Shown: positions 40,701-49,748, counted from the first letter of the stretch. The stretch: DNA of 64,000 nucleotides from an uncultured Blautia sp. (GCA_900543715.1 UQSX01000004.1:1-64000), one strand, 5' to 3'. The notes: generated by a model not told the origin, from the letters alone. A program made the numbers and translations.

Positions 40701-43232
40701 ATGGAAACACTGAAACTGAGAGACAATTTTTACTGGACAGGTATTGTAGATGACAAGCTTCGGGTATTTGATATCATCATGTACACGGAATTTGGAACTA
40801 CCTACAACTCCTATGTAATGAAGGCTGGAGACAAGACGATCTTATTCGAGACTGCCAAGGCGAAGTTTTTTGACGAATATCTGGAAGAGCTGAAGCAGAT
40901 CACAGATGTGGAAAAGATTGATTATCTGGTAGTGAATCATACGGAACCGGACCACGCGGGAAGTGTGGAAAAGCTTCTGGAGATCAACCCGGGCTTAAAG
41001 ATCATTGCTACAGGCTGTGCTATTAATTTTCTGAAAGAGATCGTAAACGGAGAGTTTACCGCCCTTCCTGTAAAGGATAATCAGGAGATGAAGATCGGAG
41101 ACAAGACTCTGAAATTTATGATCGTACCCAACCTTCACTGGCCGGATACCATGTATACTTATATAGAAGAAGAGCAGATTCTGGTGACCTGTGATTCTTT
41201 CGGCTCTCATTACGGTTTTAAGGATATCCTTCTGAGCAAGGTTACGGATCAGGAAGGATATATGAGAGCTACAAAATATTATTTTGATAACATCATCGGT
41301 CCTTTTAAGCCTTATATGTTAAAGGCTCTGGATAGAGTCAGAGAGCTGGATATCTCCATGATCTGCACCGGACACGGTCCGGTCCTGGATACCAGGATCG
41401 ACTTTATCCTGGATACCTATCAGGAATGGTGTACAGTGGTAAATCCAAATAAGAAAAAGACGGTGGTCATTCCCTATGTAAGCGCCTATGGCTACACCAA
41501 AGAGCTGGCAGGGGCCATTGCCCAGGGAATCCAGGAAAGCGGAGATATTGACGTGCGATGCTACGATATGGTAGAAGCAGATCAGGCAAAGGTTCTGGAA
41601 GAACTGGGATTTGCCGATGGATTCCTTCTGGGATCTCCTACCATTGTGGGAGAGGCCTTAAAACCTATCTGGGATCTGACTACTTCCATTTTCGCGGGAA
41701 CCCATGGCGGCAAGCTGGCCAGTGCTTTCGGAAGTTACGGCTGGAGCGGCGAGGCGGTGCCTCATCTCATCGAGAGATTGAAACAGTTAAAGATGAGAGT
41801 GCCGGATGAAGGATTCCGGGTGAAGTTTAAGCCAAGCCAGGATAACCTGATCGACGCTCATGATTATGGATATAATTTCGGCTGTCTGCTTCAGAATAAA
41901 GAAAATGTAAAGAAATCCACAGGTCCTAAGAAACTGGTGAAATGTCTGGTATGCGGAGAGATCTTTGACGCTTCTCTGGAAGTCTGCCCGGTATGCGGCG
42001 TAGGAAAAGAAAATTTCGTTCCTGTAGACGTGGAGGAAAGCTCCTACAGAATGGATACAAAGAACTTCTATGTGATCCTGGGAGGAGGAGCAGCAGCCTT
42101 TTACGCAGCTTCTGCTATCCGGGAGAGGGACAGGACCGGTTCCATTGTGATGATCTCAAACGAGCCTTATCGTCCCTATAACCGTCCTATGCTGACAAAG
42201 GCCATCATGGCAGAGTTAAATGAAGAACAGATCGCTATTGAAGAAGAAAAGTGGTATGAGGAAAATAATGTCCATCTTCTTCTGGGAAAACAGGTGACAG
42301 GCATTGACACGAAAAATAAAGAAGTGCTTCTGGAAGAGGGCATGAAGCTGACTTATACAAAGCTGATCTATGCTCTGGGATCCGAGTGCTTTATCCCGCC
42401 TATTAATGGAAAGGATAAGAAAGAGGTTATCGCTATCCGCCGTCTGGAAGATGTCCGGAAGATCGAAGCCATGCTTCCTCAGATCAGGAATGTGGTGGTC
42501 ATCGGCGGCGGCGTCCTGGGACTGGAAGCAGCCTGGGAGATGAAGAAAGCCAAATGCCACGTAACTGTGCTGGAAGCTGCGCCTCTCCTTATGGGAAGAC
42601 AGCTGGATGAAGGAGCCGCCGATATGCTGAAGCTGATCAGCGAAGGTAAGGATATCCAGATCCATACAGGAGCCCAGATCACAGACATTCTCGGAGAAGA
42701 ACATGTTACCGGCGTGAAGCTGGCAGGAGGAGAGGTATTCCCGGCAGATCTGGTCATTGTTTCCGCCGGTGTAAGAGCCAATACAGCCATTGCCGGAGAC
42801 GCAGGCATTGAAACAGACCGGGCAGTTGTGGTCAATGAGAGAATGGAGACCAATATCCCGGATATCTATGCCTGCGGCGACTGTGCTCAGTACCAGGGGA
42901 TCAACTATGCTATCTGGCCTCAGGCTATGGAGCAGGGCAAAGTTGCCGGTGCCAATGCGGCAGGAGAACCTCTTGTTTATGAAGGAGTATCCGCGGCCCT
43001 GAATTTCCACGGTATGGGAACCGCCTTGTTTGCAGCAGGAGATAATGGAAAGAATTCCAATCTGGTATATAAGACTGTGGAATTTAAGGATATGGGAAAG
43101 AAACAGTACCGGAAATATTATTTCCTGAATAACCGGCTCTGCGGTGTGATCCTGATCGGAGACGTCAGTGCCATGGCCAGGATGACACAGCTTCTGGAAA
43201 AACATGCCACTTACCAGGAAGTAATGGAATAG
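40701..43232 (+). CDS. Flavodiiron protein fused to rubredoxin and NADH:rubredoxin oxidoreductase
   Basis: An 843-residue three-part enzyme. Residues 1-250 are a metallo-beta-lactamase-type diiron domain (H80-x-E82-x-D84-H85 in NHTEPDHAG); about 253-395 are flavodoxin-like with FMN. A rubredoxin-like knuckle follows (CLVCG...CPVCG near 414-432), then an FAD/NADH oxidoreductase (about 450-843; ILGGGAAAFYAA, VVIGGGVLGLEAAW, YACGDCAQY). Electrons flow NADH to FAD to Fe-Cys4 to FMN to diiron, reducing O2 (or NO) to water. Having all modules in one chain makes it self-sufficient; such class F-type fusions protect anaerobes from oxygen. AAAGGAGG precedes the ATG. Confidence 0.93.
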   Translation: METLKLRDNFYWTGIVDDKLRVFDIIMYTEFGTTYNSYVMKAGDKTILFETAKAKFFDEYLEELKQITDVEKIDYLVVNHTEPDHAGSVEKLLEINPGLKIIATGCAINFLKEIVNGEFTALPVKDNQEMKIGDKTLKFMIVPNLHWPDTMYTYIEEEQILVTCDSFGSHYGFKDILLSKVTDQEGYMRATKYYFDNIIGPFKPYMLKALDRVRELDISMICTGHGPVLDTRIDFILDTYQEWCTVVNPNKKKTVVIPYVSAYGYTKELAGAIAQGIQESGDIDVRCYDMVEADQAKVLEELGFADGFLLGSPTIVGEALKPIWDLTTSIFAGTHGGKLASAFGSYGWSGEAVPHLIERLKQLKMRVPDEGFRVKFKPSQDNLIDAHDYGYNFGCLLQNKENVKKSTGPKKLVKCLVCGEIFDASLEVCPVCGVGKENFVPVDVEESSYRMDTKNFYVILGGGAAAFYAASAIRERDRTGSIVMISNEPYRPYNRPMLTKAIMAELNEEQIAIEEEKWYEENNVHLLLGKQVTGIDTKNKEVLLEEGMKLTYTKLIYALGSECFIPPINGKDKKEVIAIRRLEDVRKIEAMLPQIRNVVVIGGGVLGLEAAWEMKKAKCHVTVLEAAPLLMGRQLDEGAADMLKLISEGKDIQIHTGAQITDILGEEHVTGVKLAGGEVFPADLVIVSAGVRANTAIAGDAGIETDRAVVVNERMETNIPDIYACGDCAQYQGINYAIWPQAMEQGKVAGANAAGEPLVYEGVSAALNFHGMGTALFAAGDNGKNSNLVYKTVEFKDMGKKQYRKYYFLNNRLCGVILIGDVSAMARMTQLLEKHATYQEVME

Positions 43233-43275
43233 AAAATGCTGGCAGGAACAGCTTAAGGCTTTTCTGACAGAAAAG

Positions 43276-43377
43276 GAGACGGATAATACAGCAATGGAGC
43301 TGAGGCATTAAACATAACTCAGAAATATTCTCAAATTCAGTTTAGTGCCTCAGCTTCATAGTCTGCATATCCGTCTC
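43276..43377. other. Nested double hairpin element, 102 bp
   Basis: Outer arms GAGACGGATA (43276-43285) and TATCCGTCTC (43368-43377) are perfect inverted copies. Inside, 43297-43313 (GAGCTGAGGCATTAAAC) pairs with 43340-43357 (GTTTAGTGCCTCAGCTTC) with minor mismatches. It lies between the flavodiiron gene and the sigma factor gene and has no T-run. It resembles the larger nested element at 53684-53838, including AAAAGGAG at the left border and an AGTCTGCA block. Confidence 0.8.
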
Positions 43378-43505
43378 TGTTTATGTTCAGAAGCGGCTGA
43401 AAGTCGGATATGCCCTACGGTCAGAAAAAAATTTTATTTTATTAGAAATGTATGTAACGAATCTTCTCTTTTTTGGATATATGGGTAAAGGAGGTGAGAA
43501 ACAAG

Positions 43506-43979
43506 ATGATGGATATGGACTCCATATACAGAGAGCAGGCAAATGCAGTGTTCAAATATCTTATGACGCTTTGCTATGAGGAGGATACGGCACAGGAGCT
43601 GACTCAGGAAACCTTTTATCAGGCGGTGAAAAGTGCGGGAAAATATGACGGCTCCTGTAAGGTGTCTACCTGGCTTTGCCAGATTGCCAAACATCTCTGG
43701 TATCAGGAGCTGGACCGAAGAAAAAGAAAAGGGACCAGTCAGCTGGACGAAAATCTTGTTTCCCCCAAAGCGGCCCTGGAAGAGGAATTATGTATTAAAG
43801 AAGAGAAGATGGAATTGTTCCGGAAGGTCCATGTTTTGGAGGAAACAGCGAAGGAAGTAGTGCTTCTTCGGCTGACAGGAGAATTCTCCTTTCGGGAGAT
43901 CGGAGATATTTTTGGAAAGAATGAAAACTGGGCCAGGGTAACTTTTTACCGGGCAAAACAGAAATTAGTGAAAGGGTGA
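43506..43979 (+). CDS. ECF-type RNA polymerase sigma factor
   Basis: A 157-residue sigma-70 family ECF factor. Region 2 (about 8-75) includes DTAQELTQETFYQA and STWLCQIAKHLWYQELDRRK; region 4 (about 105-155) has LRLTGEFSFREIGDIFGKNE and WARVTFYRAKQKL. The ATG at 43506 follows AAGGAGGTG; an in-frame TTG at 43473 overlaps the ribosome site and is rejected. The partner anti-sigma gene starts 6 bp after its stop. It likely directs a small stress or envelope regulon, including its own promoter. Confidence 0.93.
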   Translation: MMDMDSIYREQANAVFKYLMTLCYEEDTAQELTQETFYQAVKSAGKYDGSCKVSTWLCQIAKHLWYQELDRRKRKGTSQLDENLVSPKAALEEELCIKEEKMELFRKVHVLEETAKEVVLLRLTGEFSFREIGDIFGKNENWARVTFYRAKQKLVKG

Positions 43980-43985
43980 AGAAGT

Positions 43986-44972
43986 ATGAAGATGAAGTGT
44001 GAGATTATCCGGGATCTGTTTCCAAGTTACATAGATGGACTGACCAGCCGGGAGAGTAATGAACTGATAGAGGAACATCTGGAGGAATGCGGGGATTGTA
44101 GAGAATATCTGGCTTCCATGCAAGAAGAAATCGTACAGGAAAATCAGCCTGTGAAGAATAAGGAAGCTGTTAAGCCCTTCCGGAAACTCCGTCAGAAAAC
44201 CAGGAGGAAGATTTTTCTGACTGCAGGAGGAGCGGTCCTGTCCTGCGGGCTGATCTTCGGAGGAAGCCTTCTCTATTATGGAAGGTCCTGGACCGCAAAT
44301 TCTGAAGATGTAAAGATGACTATAGATGCTCAGGGCGGAATCGCCACCCTCCGTTTTGCACCGGAGAAGAAAAACTGTAAGCTTAACGCTGAAGCTGGAG
44401 AAGATAATACTATTACCATAGTAGAAAGTAAGCAAGTTCCCTTTGCAAAGACCTACAATCCCAATGCTTACTGGAGCTGTACTTTTATTGATGAAGATAC
44501 GGTTATGGGATTAAAGGGCCAGAATATGGATTTCAGTGAAGACCAGGTACTGACTATAAAATATGAAGACCGGACGGAGACAGTTTCTCTGGAAGACCTG
44601 GCCCGGGAGGCCCTGGAGAATCCTTCGGCACAGTCTGATGAGGTGGAGATGACCTGGGCAAAAGACGATAACGGAACAGTGACTCTGGGATTCTTCCCGG
44701 AAATTTTAGGGGTTTACCTGAGGGCGGAAGACGCGGGAGAAGACCGGATCCTGATCCGCCAGTATTATGACAGCCAGGAAGAAACGGCGCAGAAGGGAGC
44801 TTTCTATACCATAAACTTTATAGACGAAGATACCATCCGGCTGTCAGACGGCACAGAACGGGAACTTTCTCAGGATGATGTTCTTACCATAGAATATGAA
44901 GATAAGACAGAGGAGATATCCTTCAGTGATCTGTGGGAAGGAAGCCTGCCGGGGGATGCGCAGGACGATTAA
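43986..44972 (+). CDS. Membrane anti-sigma factor with zinc-finger domain
   Basis: A 328-residue protein: an N-terminal anti-sigma zinc finger (CEIIRDLFPSYIDG, then HLEECGDCREYL giving the HxxxCxxC ligands), and a transmembrane helix at about 77-98 (FLTAGGAVLSCGLIFGGSLL). The exterior part holds an internal duplication: FIDEDTVMG...DQVLTIKYEDRTETVS and FIDEDTIRL...DDVLTIEYEDKTEEIS, each ending in a short Leu-rich helix. It should hold the sigma factor at the membrane until an external signal acts on the duplicated sensor domain. Operon with the sigma gene. Confidence 0.85.
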   Translation: MKMKCEIIRDLFPSYIDGLTSRESNELIEEHLEECGDCREYLASMQEEIVQENQPVKNKEAVKPFRKLRQKTRRKIFLTAGGAVLSCGLIFGGSLLYYGRSWTANSEDVKMTIDAQGGIATLRFAPEKKNCKLNAEAGEDNTITIVESKQVPFAKTYNPNAYWSCTFIDEDTVMGLKGQNMDFSEDQVLTIKYEDRTETVSLEDLAREALENPSAQSDEVEMTWAKDDNGTVTLGFFPEILGVYLRAEDAGEDRILIRQYYDSQEETAQKGAFYTINFIDEDTIRLSDGTERELSQDDVLTIEYEDKTEEISFSDLWEGSLPGDAQDD

Positions 44973-45111
44973 AATAAGAAATCTGTATATCTGTCCGTAC
45001 ATTTTTGAGCCTATGAACGGTTACATCAGCAAGAATCTGGTTTTTAACCGTACCAGGTCATAAAAGCACAGTCCTGTCTGCCAGGAGCGGGTTATCGGGT
45101 CATAGAAAAAG

Positions 45112-45167
45112 AAACTGCCGGAAGATCCATGTCGATCAGTTAAAGACATGGATCTTCCGGCAGTTTT
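45112..45167. terminator. Bidirectional terminator between anti-sigma and treR genes
   Basis: A 22-bp near-perfect stem (AAACTGCCGGAAGATCCATG / CATGGATCTTCCGGCAGTTT plus the flanking GTC/GAC) with an 11-nt loop. AAA on one side and TTTT on the other allow termination in both directions. It touches the stop codon of treR. Confidence 0.9.
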
Positions 45168-45907
45168 CAGCTTACAGACCTGCGCACCGCATTATCTTGG
45201 AAACGAAAGTAATCCGGCCTGTGCCGTGACTGTGTGAACTCAAACATGATTCCGTCGCTGTTGTAAGTGTGGCTGGTGATGACCGCCAGACAGTTATAGT
45301 CGTTTACATCCAATTCCAAATACTTTTCATCTATCTGAGTGATTTTTTCTACTGTCATCACCCGCTTGCTGTTGACAATGGTCATGTGGAGGGTGTTTTC
45401 CAGATATTCGTAAATAGAATTTTCTGCAATTTCCGGAGTCAGGCCGCAAGCAGCGCTTTTCAGAAAATAGTTGTGATTGATGATCAGAGGTTTTTCGTCT
45501 AAAAAATGGAGCCGCTGAATATAATATAATTCAGAACCCACCGGGAAGCCGGTCCGCCTGGAGATTTTTTCGTCGGCGGTAAGCTCCATGAACTGAAGGA
45601 CTACGGAGCGGCCTTTTTTATGATTGCGGATAGAAGATTCCTTAAAGGACTCAATACCGCCGATGGTGTAGGAGGTCTGCGCTACAGGGCGATAGATATT
45701 CCGGACCCCCTTTCCCTGCATGGTCTGGACATAGCCATCTGTTACCAGACGGCCTACCGCTCTGCGGATGGTGTTTCTGGAACAATTATAAGCAAGCACT
45801 AACTGGTTTTCAGAAGGAAGCAGCTCCTGGTAGGCATATTCTTCGGATTCTATTTTTTGTTTTAAATCTTTATAAATAAATTCATATTTACTTTTCGGCA
45901 TTTTCAT
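45167..45907 (-). CDS. treR: Trehalose operon repressor, GntR/UTRA family
   Basis: A 246-residue GntR-type regulator. The N-terminal winged helix (about 8-75) contains LPSENQLVLAYNCSRNTIRR; the UTRA effector domain follows (about 95-240), ending RHRPDYFRFQ. TreR of Gram-positive bacteria binds trehalose-6-phosphate, which releases it from DNA. The divergent PTS trehalose/phosphotrehalase operon 140 bp away makes this identification secure. AGGA is 5 bases before the ATG at 45907; GTG at 45910 and ATG at 45901 are possible alternatives. Operators lie in its own leader and in the treP promoter. Confidence 0.9.
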   Translation of the reverse strand: MKMPKSKYEFIYKDLKQKIESEEYAYQELLPSENQLVLAYNCSRNTIRRAVGRLVTDGYVQTMQGKGVRNIYRPVAQTSYTIGGIESFKESSIRNHKKGRSVVLQFMELTADEKISRRTGFPVGSELYYIQRLHFLDEKPLIINHNYFLKSAACGLTPEIAENSIYEYLENTLHMTIVNSKRVMTVEKITQIDEKYLELDVNDYNCLAVITSHTYNSDGIMFEFTQSRHRPDYFRFQDNAVRRSVS

Positions 45908-45917
45908 CACATCCTGT

Positions 45918-45930
45918 CTTGTTTAAACAT
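45918..45930. promoter_or_regulatory. TreR operator in the treR leader
   Basis: CTTGTTTAAACAT is the inverted copy of the site at 45985-45997. It sits between the predicted treR promoter and start codon, consistent with autorepression. Confidence 0.65.
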
Positions 45931-45941
45931 CTTATGTTTTC

Positions 45942-45969
45942 ATTATATAAAAAAAATTGAAAAAGTCAA
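45942..45969 (-). promoter_or_regulatory. Predicted treR promoter
   Basis: On the minus strand TTGACT (plus 45964-45969), a 16-bp spacer and TATAAT (plus 45942-45947). The site at 45918-45930 lies just downstream, over the expected transcript start. Confidence 0.6.
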
Positions 45970-45979
45970 GAAAACAATG

Positions 45980-46008
45980 TTGACATGTTTAAACAAGTGT
46001 GCTATTTT
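45980..46008 (+). promoter_or_regulatory. Promoter of treP-treC
   Basis: TTGACA (45980-45985), 17-bp spacer, TATTTT (46003-46008). Operator copies lie in the spacer and immediately downstream, so repressor binding would block polymerase. Confidence 0.7.
45985..45997. promoter_or_regulatory. TreR operator within the treP promoter spacer
   Basis: ATGTTTAAACAAG, centred on the palindrome GTTTAAAC, between the -35 and -10 of the treP promoter. Confidence 0.65.
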
Positions 46009-46010
46009 AT

Positions 46011-46026
46011 ACTTGTTCAAACAAGT
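46011..46026. promoter_or_regulatory. TreR operator over the treP transcript start
   Basis: ACTTGTT-CA-AACAAGT is a perfect 7-bp inverted repeat directly after the -10 hexamer. It is the best palindrome of the three sites. Confidence 0.7.
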
Positions 46027-46050
46027 TCGTGAAAAGAAGGAGGTACGAGC

Positions 46051-48009
46051 ATGGCAAAATATACAGATGACGTCAAGGCATTGCTGGAGCTGATCGGCGG
46101 AAAAGAGAATATTGCGGCAGTGTCTCACTGTATGACAAGGATGAGATTCGTTCTTGCAGACGAAAAGAAAGCAAACGCAAAGGAAATTGAAAAGCTGAAA
46201 AGTGTAAAGGGAACCTTTACCCAGGCAGGGCAGTATCAGGTGATCATCGGAAATGATGTGTCAACCTTTTACAATGAATTTACTGCCTATGCAGGAATTG
46301 AAGGGGTAAGTAAGGAAGCTGCCAAACAGGCAGCTAAGAGCAACCAGAATCCAATCCAGAAGATTATGAGCAACCTGGGAGAGATTTTTGCTCCCATTAT
46401 CCCGGCCCTGATCTGCGGTGGCCTTGTATTGGGCTTCCGTAATGTGATCGACGCCATTTATTTCTTTGACAATGGGACAAAGACCCTTGTAGATATTTCC
46501 CAGTTCTGGGCAGGTGTGGACAGTTTTCTTTGGCTGATCGGCGAAGCAGTGTTCCATCTGCTGCCCGTAGGCATTGTCTGGTCCATTACCAAAAAGATGG
46601 GAACTACACAGATCCTTGGTATTGTATTAGGTCTGACACTGGTATCTTCCCAGCTTCTTAACGGCTTCAGTGTGGCTTCCACTCCGGCAGATCAGATACC
46701 ATACTGGGATTTCGGATTTGCCAAGGTAAATATGATCGGTTATCAGGGACAGGTTATCGCAGCCATGATGGCTGGTTTTGTACTGGTATATCTGGAAAAG
46801 TTTTTCCGGAAGATATGTCCGGCGGTGGTCAGTATGATCGTAGTTCCGGTCTGCTCTCTGGTGCCGGCAGTATTTATCGCACATATGGTAGTAGGCCCCA
46901 TCGGCTGGACCATTGGAAACGCCATTGCAGACGTGGTTTACGCAGGTCTGACTTCTAACATCCGATTTGTATTTGCAGGAATCTTTGGACTATTATATGC
47001 ACCTATCGTTATGACAGGTCTCCATCATATGACAAACGCTATTGACTCTCAGCTGATCGCAGGTCCCAGCAAAAGCACCATCCTGTGGCCTATGATCGCA
47101 CTGAGCAACATCGCACAGGGATCCAGCGTGCTGGCTATGACAGTTCTTCAGAAGAAAAACGAGAGAGCTCAGCAGGTCAACGTTCCTGCATGTATTTCCT
47201 GCTACCTGGGCGTAACAGAGCCGGCTCTCTTCGGTGTAAACTTAAAATACGGATTCCCGCTGGTCTGCGGTATGATCGGTTCTGCCTGCGCAGCAGTGAT
47301 TTCTGTAGGCTTTGGAGTGGAAGCTCTGAGCATCGGCGTCGGCGGCCTTCCGGGTATCTTATCTATTAAACCAGAGTATTACCTGATTTTCCTCCTGGCT
47401 ATGGCTGTGGCTATCGTGATTCCTTTTGTACTGACATTTATTGTGGGAAAGGCAAAATTATCTGCTGCAGACAGACTGGGAGAGGACTACGGAGAGGAGT
47501 CTCAGGTTGTCGAAGAGGTACAGGGACCGGCAGTACAGACAGCAGCAGAACCTCTTACAGAATTAAAGGCCGGACTTACCGGTAAGGTAATTCCTCTGGA
47601 TGATGTTCCGGATGATGTGTTTTCACAGCATATTATGGGAGACGGCGTTGCCATTGAGCCGGAAAATGATACAGTAGTAGCCCCTGCAGATGCAAAGGTA
47701 GGGGTAGTTATGGCAGACTCCGGTCATGCCTGTGGTCTGATCTTTGCAAATGAGATGGAACTGTTGATCCATGTAGGAGTAGATACTGTTGATATGAACG
47801 GAGACGGATTTGAGCTTCTTGTAAAAGAAGGAGATCAGGTAAAACAGGGACAGTCCCTGATCCGTTTTGATAAGGAAAAGATCAAAGCGGCAGGACATCC
47901 TTATGTGACTGTATTTATTGTTACCGAGGAAGGACAGGCTAAGAATATCCAATACCTTACAGGTATGGAAGCAGAGGCAGGAAAGACACCGGTTATCAAG
48001 TTTGAGTAA
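46051..48009 (+). CDS. treP: Trehalose-specific PTS enzyme IIBCA
   Basis: A 652-residue PTS permease with all three domains in one chain. IIB (1-80) has the phospho-Cys27 in AVSHCMTRMRF; IIC (about 105-470) has about ten helices; IIA of the glucose type (about 510-650) has GDGVAIEP and the active His574 in LLIHVGVDTV. It imports trehalose as trehalose-6-phosphate. The fused IIA domain means that no separate crr-like protein is needed, whereas many TreP proteins lack it. AGGAGG precedes the ATG. Trehalose specificity is set by the downstream phosphotrehalase. Confidence 0.92.
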   Translation: MAKYTDDVKALLELIGGKENIAAVSHCMTRMRFVLADEKKANAKEIEKLKSVKGTFTQAGQYQVIIGNDVSTFYNEFTAYAGIEGVSKEAAKQAAKSNQNPIQKIMSNLGEIFAPIIPALICGGLVLGFRNVIDAIYFFDNGTKTLVDISQFWAGVDSFLWLIGEAVFHLLPVGIVWSITKKMGTTQILGIVLGLTLVSSQLLNGFSVASTPADQIPYWDFGFAKVNMIGYQGQVIAAMMAGFVLVYLEKFFRKICPAVVSMIVVPVCSLVPAVFIAHMVVGPIGWTIGNAIADVVYAGLTSNIRFVFAGIFGLLYAPIVMTGLHHMTNAIDSQLIAGPSKSTILWPMIALSNIAQGSSVLAMTVLQKKNERAQQVNVPACISCYLGVTEPALFGVNLKYGFPLVCGMIGSACAAVISVGFGVEALSIGVGGLPGILSIKPEYYLIFLLAMAVAIVIPFVLTFIVGKAKLSAADRLGEDYGEESQVVEEVQGPAVQTAAEPLTELKAGLTGKVIPLDDVPDDVFSQHIMGDGVAIEPENDTVVAPADAKVGVVMADSGHACGLIFANEMELLIHVGVDTVDMNGDGFELLVKEGDQVKQGQSLIRFDKEKIKAAGHPYVTVFIVTEEGQAKNIQYLTGMEAEAGKTPVIKFE

Positions 48010-48021
48010 GGAGGATTTTCC

Positions 48022-49671
48022 ATGGCAGATTTTAAGAAAAGCGTTGTTTATCAGATATATCCCAAGTCTTTTTATGACAGCAACGGAGACGGACTGGGAG
48101 ATTTAAGAGGTGTAATAGAAAAACTGGATTATATAAAAGAACTGGGTGTGGACTACATCTGGATGACGCCGTTTTTTGTATCTCCGCAGAAAGACAATGG
48201 ATATGACGTAGAGGATTATTATAACATTGATCCCAGATACGGCACCATGGAGGACGTAGAAGAACTGTCACGGGAAGCGGAAAAACGGGGTATCCGCCTG
48301 ATGTTTGACATGGTGTTCAACCATACCTCTGACAGGAACCAGTGGTTTCAGAAAGCTCTGGCGGGAGATCCCAAGTACAAAGATTTCTATATCTTTAAAA
48401 AAGGACCAAAGCCGGGAGTTCCTCCAACCAACTGGGAGAGCAAGTTCGGCGGAAATGCCTGGGAATATGTAGAGAAGTTTGACGAGTATTACCTTCATCT
48501 TTTTGATGTGTCTCAGCCTGACCTGAACTGGGACAACCCGGAAGTAAGAAAAGAAGTCCAGAATGTGATTAAATTCTGGATGGGAAAAGGAATCAAGGGC
48601 TTCCGTTTCGATGTGGTAAACCTGATCAGTAAGGATAAGTTTGAAAATGACTATGAGGGGGACGGCAGAAGATTTTATACCGATGGTCCCAATATCCATA
48701 AATATCTCCGGGAACTGAACGAAGCCACTTTCGGAACAGACGCAGAGATCATCACCGTGGGAGAGATGTCCAGCACCACCATGGAAAACTGTTATCAGTA
48801 TGCAAACGAGGACGGTAAAGAATTGTCCATGGTTTTCAGCTTCCACCATCTGAAGGTTGACTTTATGGGAAATGAGAAGTGGGTTATTGTTCCCTTCGAT
48901 TTCCAGAAGCTGAAAAAAATCCTCTTTGACTGGCAGGTGAACATGGGAAAACATCATGCCTGGAATGCAGTATTCTGGTGCAACCATGACCAGCCAAGGG
49001 TAGTTTCCAGATTTGGAAATGTGGAAAAGTACTGGAAGGAATCTGCAAAAATGTTGGGAACTGTGATCCATTGTCTCAGAGGAACTCCTTATATTTACCA
49101 GGGCGAGGAGCTGGGAATGACCAACGCCGGATTCACAGATATTTCCCAGTATAAGGATGTGGAGAGCCTGAATCATTTCCGGATTCTTCAGGAAAAGGGA
49201 TTGACAAAGGAAAACGCTTATCAGATCCTTCAGATCCATTCCAGAGATAACAGCCGGACCCCGATGCAGTGGAACAGCGGGGAAAACGGAGGATTTACCA
49301 CAGGCGAACCCTGGATTGAGGTAAATAAGAACTGCTCATACATTAATGCGGAGGCGGAGCTTCAGGATGAAGATTCCATCTTCCACTACTATCAGAAGCT
49401 GATCGCACTGCGGAAAGAATATGATGTGATCGCTTATGGGGAGCTGAAGCCTCTGGATGAGAAAAATCCTTCTGTTTTTGCCTATGAAAGAGACTACCAG
49501 GGAGAAAAGATGCTGGTAATCTGCAACTTCTATGGAAAAGAAGTGACCTGGGATTCTGAGACAGAGCTGGGAGAATACCAATGTGTATTGAGCAATTATG
49601 AAGTGCATAACATAGAAGGCAGCAGGATAGGGCTGAAGCCTTATGAAGCAGTTGTGCTGTATAAAAAATAA
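48022..49671 (+). CDS. treC: Alpha,alpha-phosphotrehalase (GH13)
   Basis: A 549-residue GH13 enzyme that splits trehalose-6-phosphate to glucose and glucose-6-phosphate. The four conserved GH13 regions are visible: MFDMVFNHTSD, GFRFDVVNLI (nucleophile Asp), TVGEMSS (acid Glu) and WCNHDQPRVVSRFG (Asp). Length and the N-terminal KSVVYQIYPKSFYDSNGDG match phosphotrehalases and oligo-1,6-glucosidases; the PTS gene 12 bp upstream decides for TreC. AAGGAGG precedes the start. It ends at a terminator. Confidence 0.92.
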   Translation: MADFKKSVVYQIYPKSFYDSNGDGLGDLRGVIEKLDYIKELGVDYIWMTPFFVSPQKDNGYDVEDYYNIDPRYGTMEDVEELSREAEKRGIRLMFDMVFNHTSDRNQWFQKALAGDPKYKDFYIFKKGPKPGVPPTNWESKFGGNAWEYVEKFDEYYLHLFDVSQPDLNWDNPEVRKEVQNVIKFWMGKGIKGFRFDVVNLISKDKFENDYEGDGRRFYTDGPNIHKYLRELNEATFGTDAEIITVGEMSSTTMENCYQYANEDGKELSMVFSFHHLKVDFMGNEKWVIVPFDFQKLKKILFDWQVNMGKHHAWNAVFWCNHDQPRVVSRFGNVEKYWKESAKMLGTVIHCLRGTPYIYQGEELGMTNAGFTDISQYKDVESLNHFRILQEKGLTKENAYQILQIHSRDNSRTPMQWNSGENGGFTTGEPWIEVNKNCSYINAEAELQDEDSIFHYYQKLIALRKEYDVIAYGELKPLDEKNPSVFAYERDYQGEKMLVICNFYGKEVTWDSETELGEYQCVLSNYEVHNIEGSRIGLKPYEAVVLYKK

Positions 49672-49692
49672 GGAAAAAGAGAGAATATAAAA

Positions 49693-49748
49693 GAAATGGC
49701 ACTGTTCATGTAGTATTCTGCACAGGACAGTGCTATTTCGATGTTTTT
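49693..49748 (+). terminator. Terminator of treP-treC
   Basis: GAAATGGCACTGT pairs with ACAGTGCTATTTC (one bulge) and is followed, after CGATG, by seven T residues. Confidence 0.8.

Noticed and set aside
42216-43205. 329-codon open frame on the minus strand
   Set aside because: Antisense shadow of the flavodiiron/oxidoreductase gene with low-complexity His/Cys content.
48268-49239. 323-codon open frame on the minus strand
   Set aside because: Antisense to treC, whose catalytic motifs are intact; no start signals.
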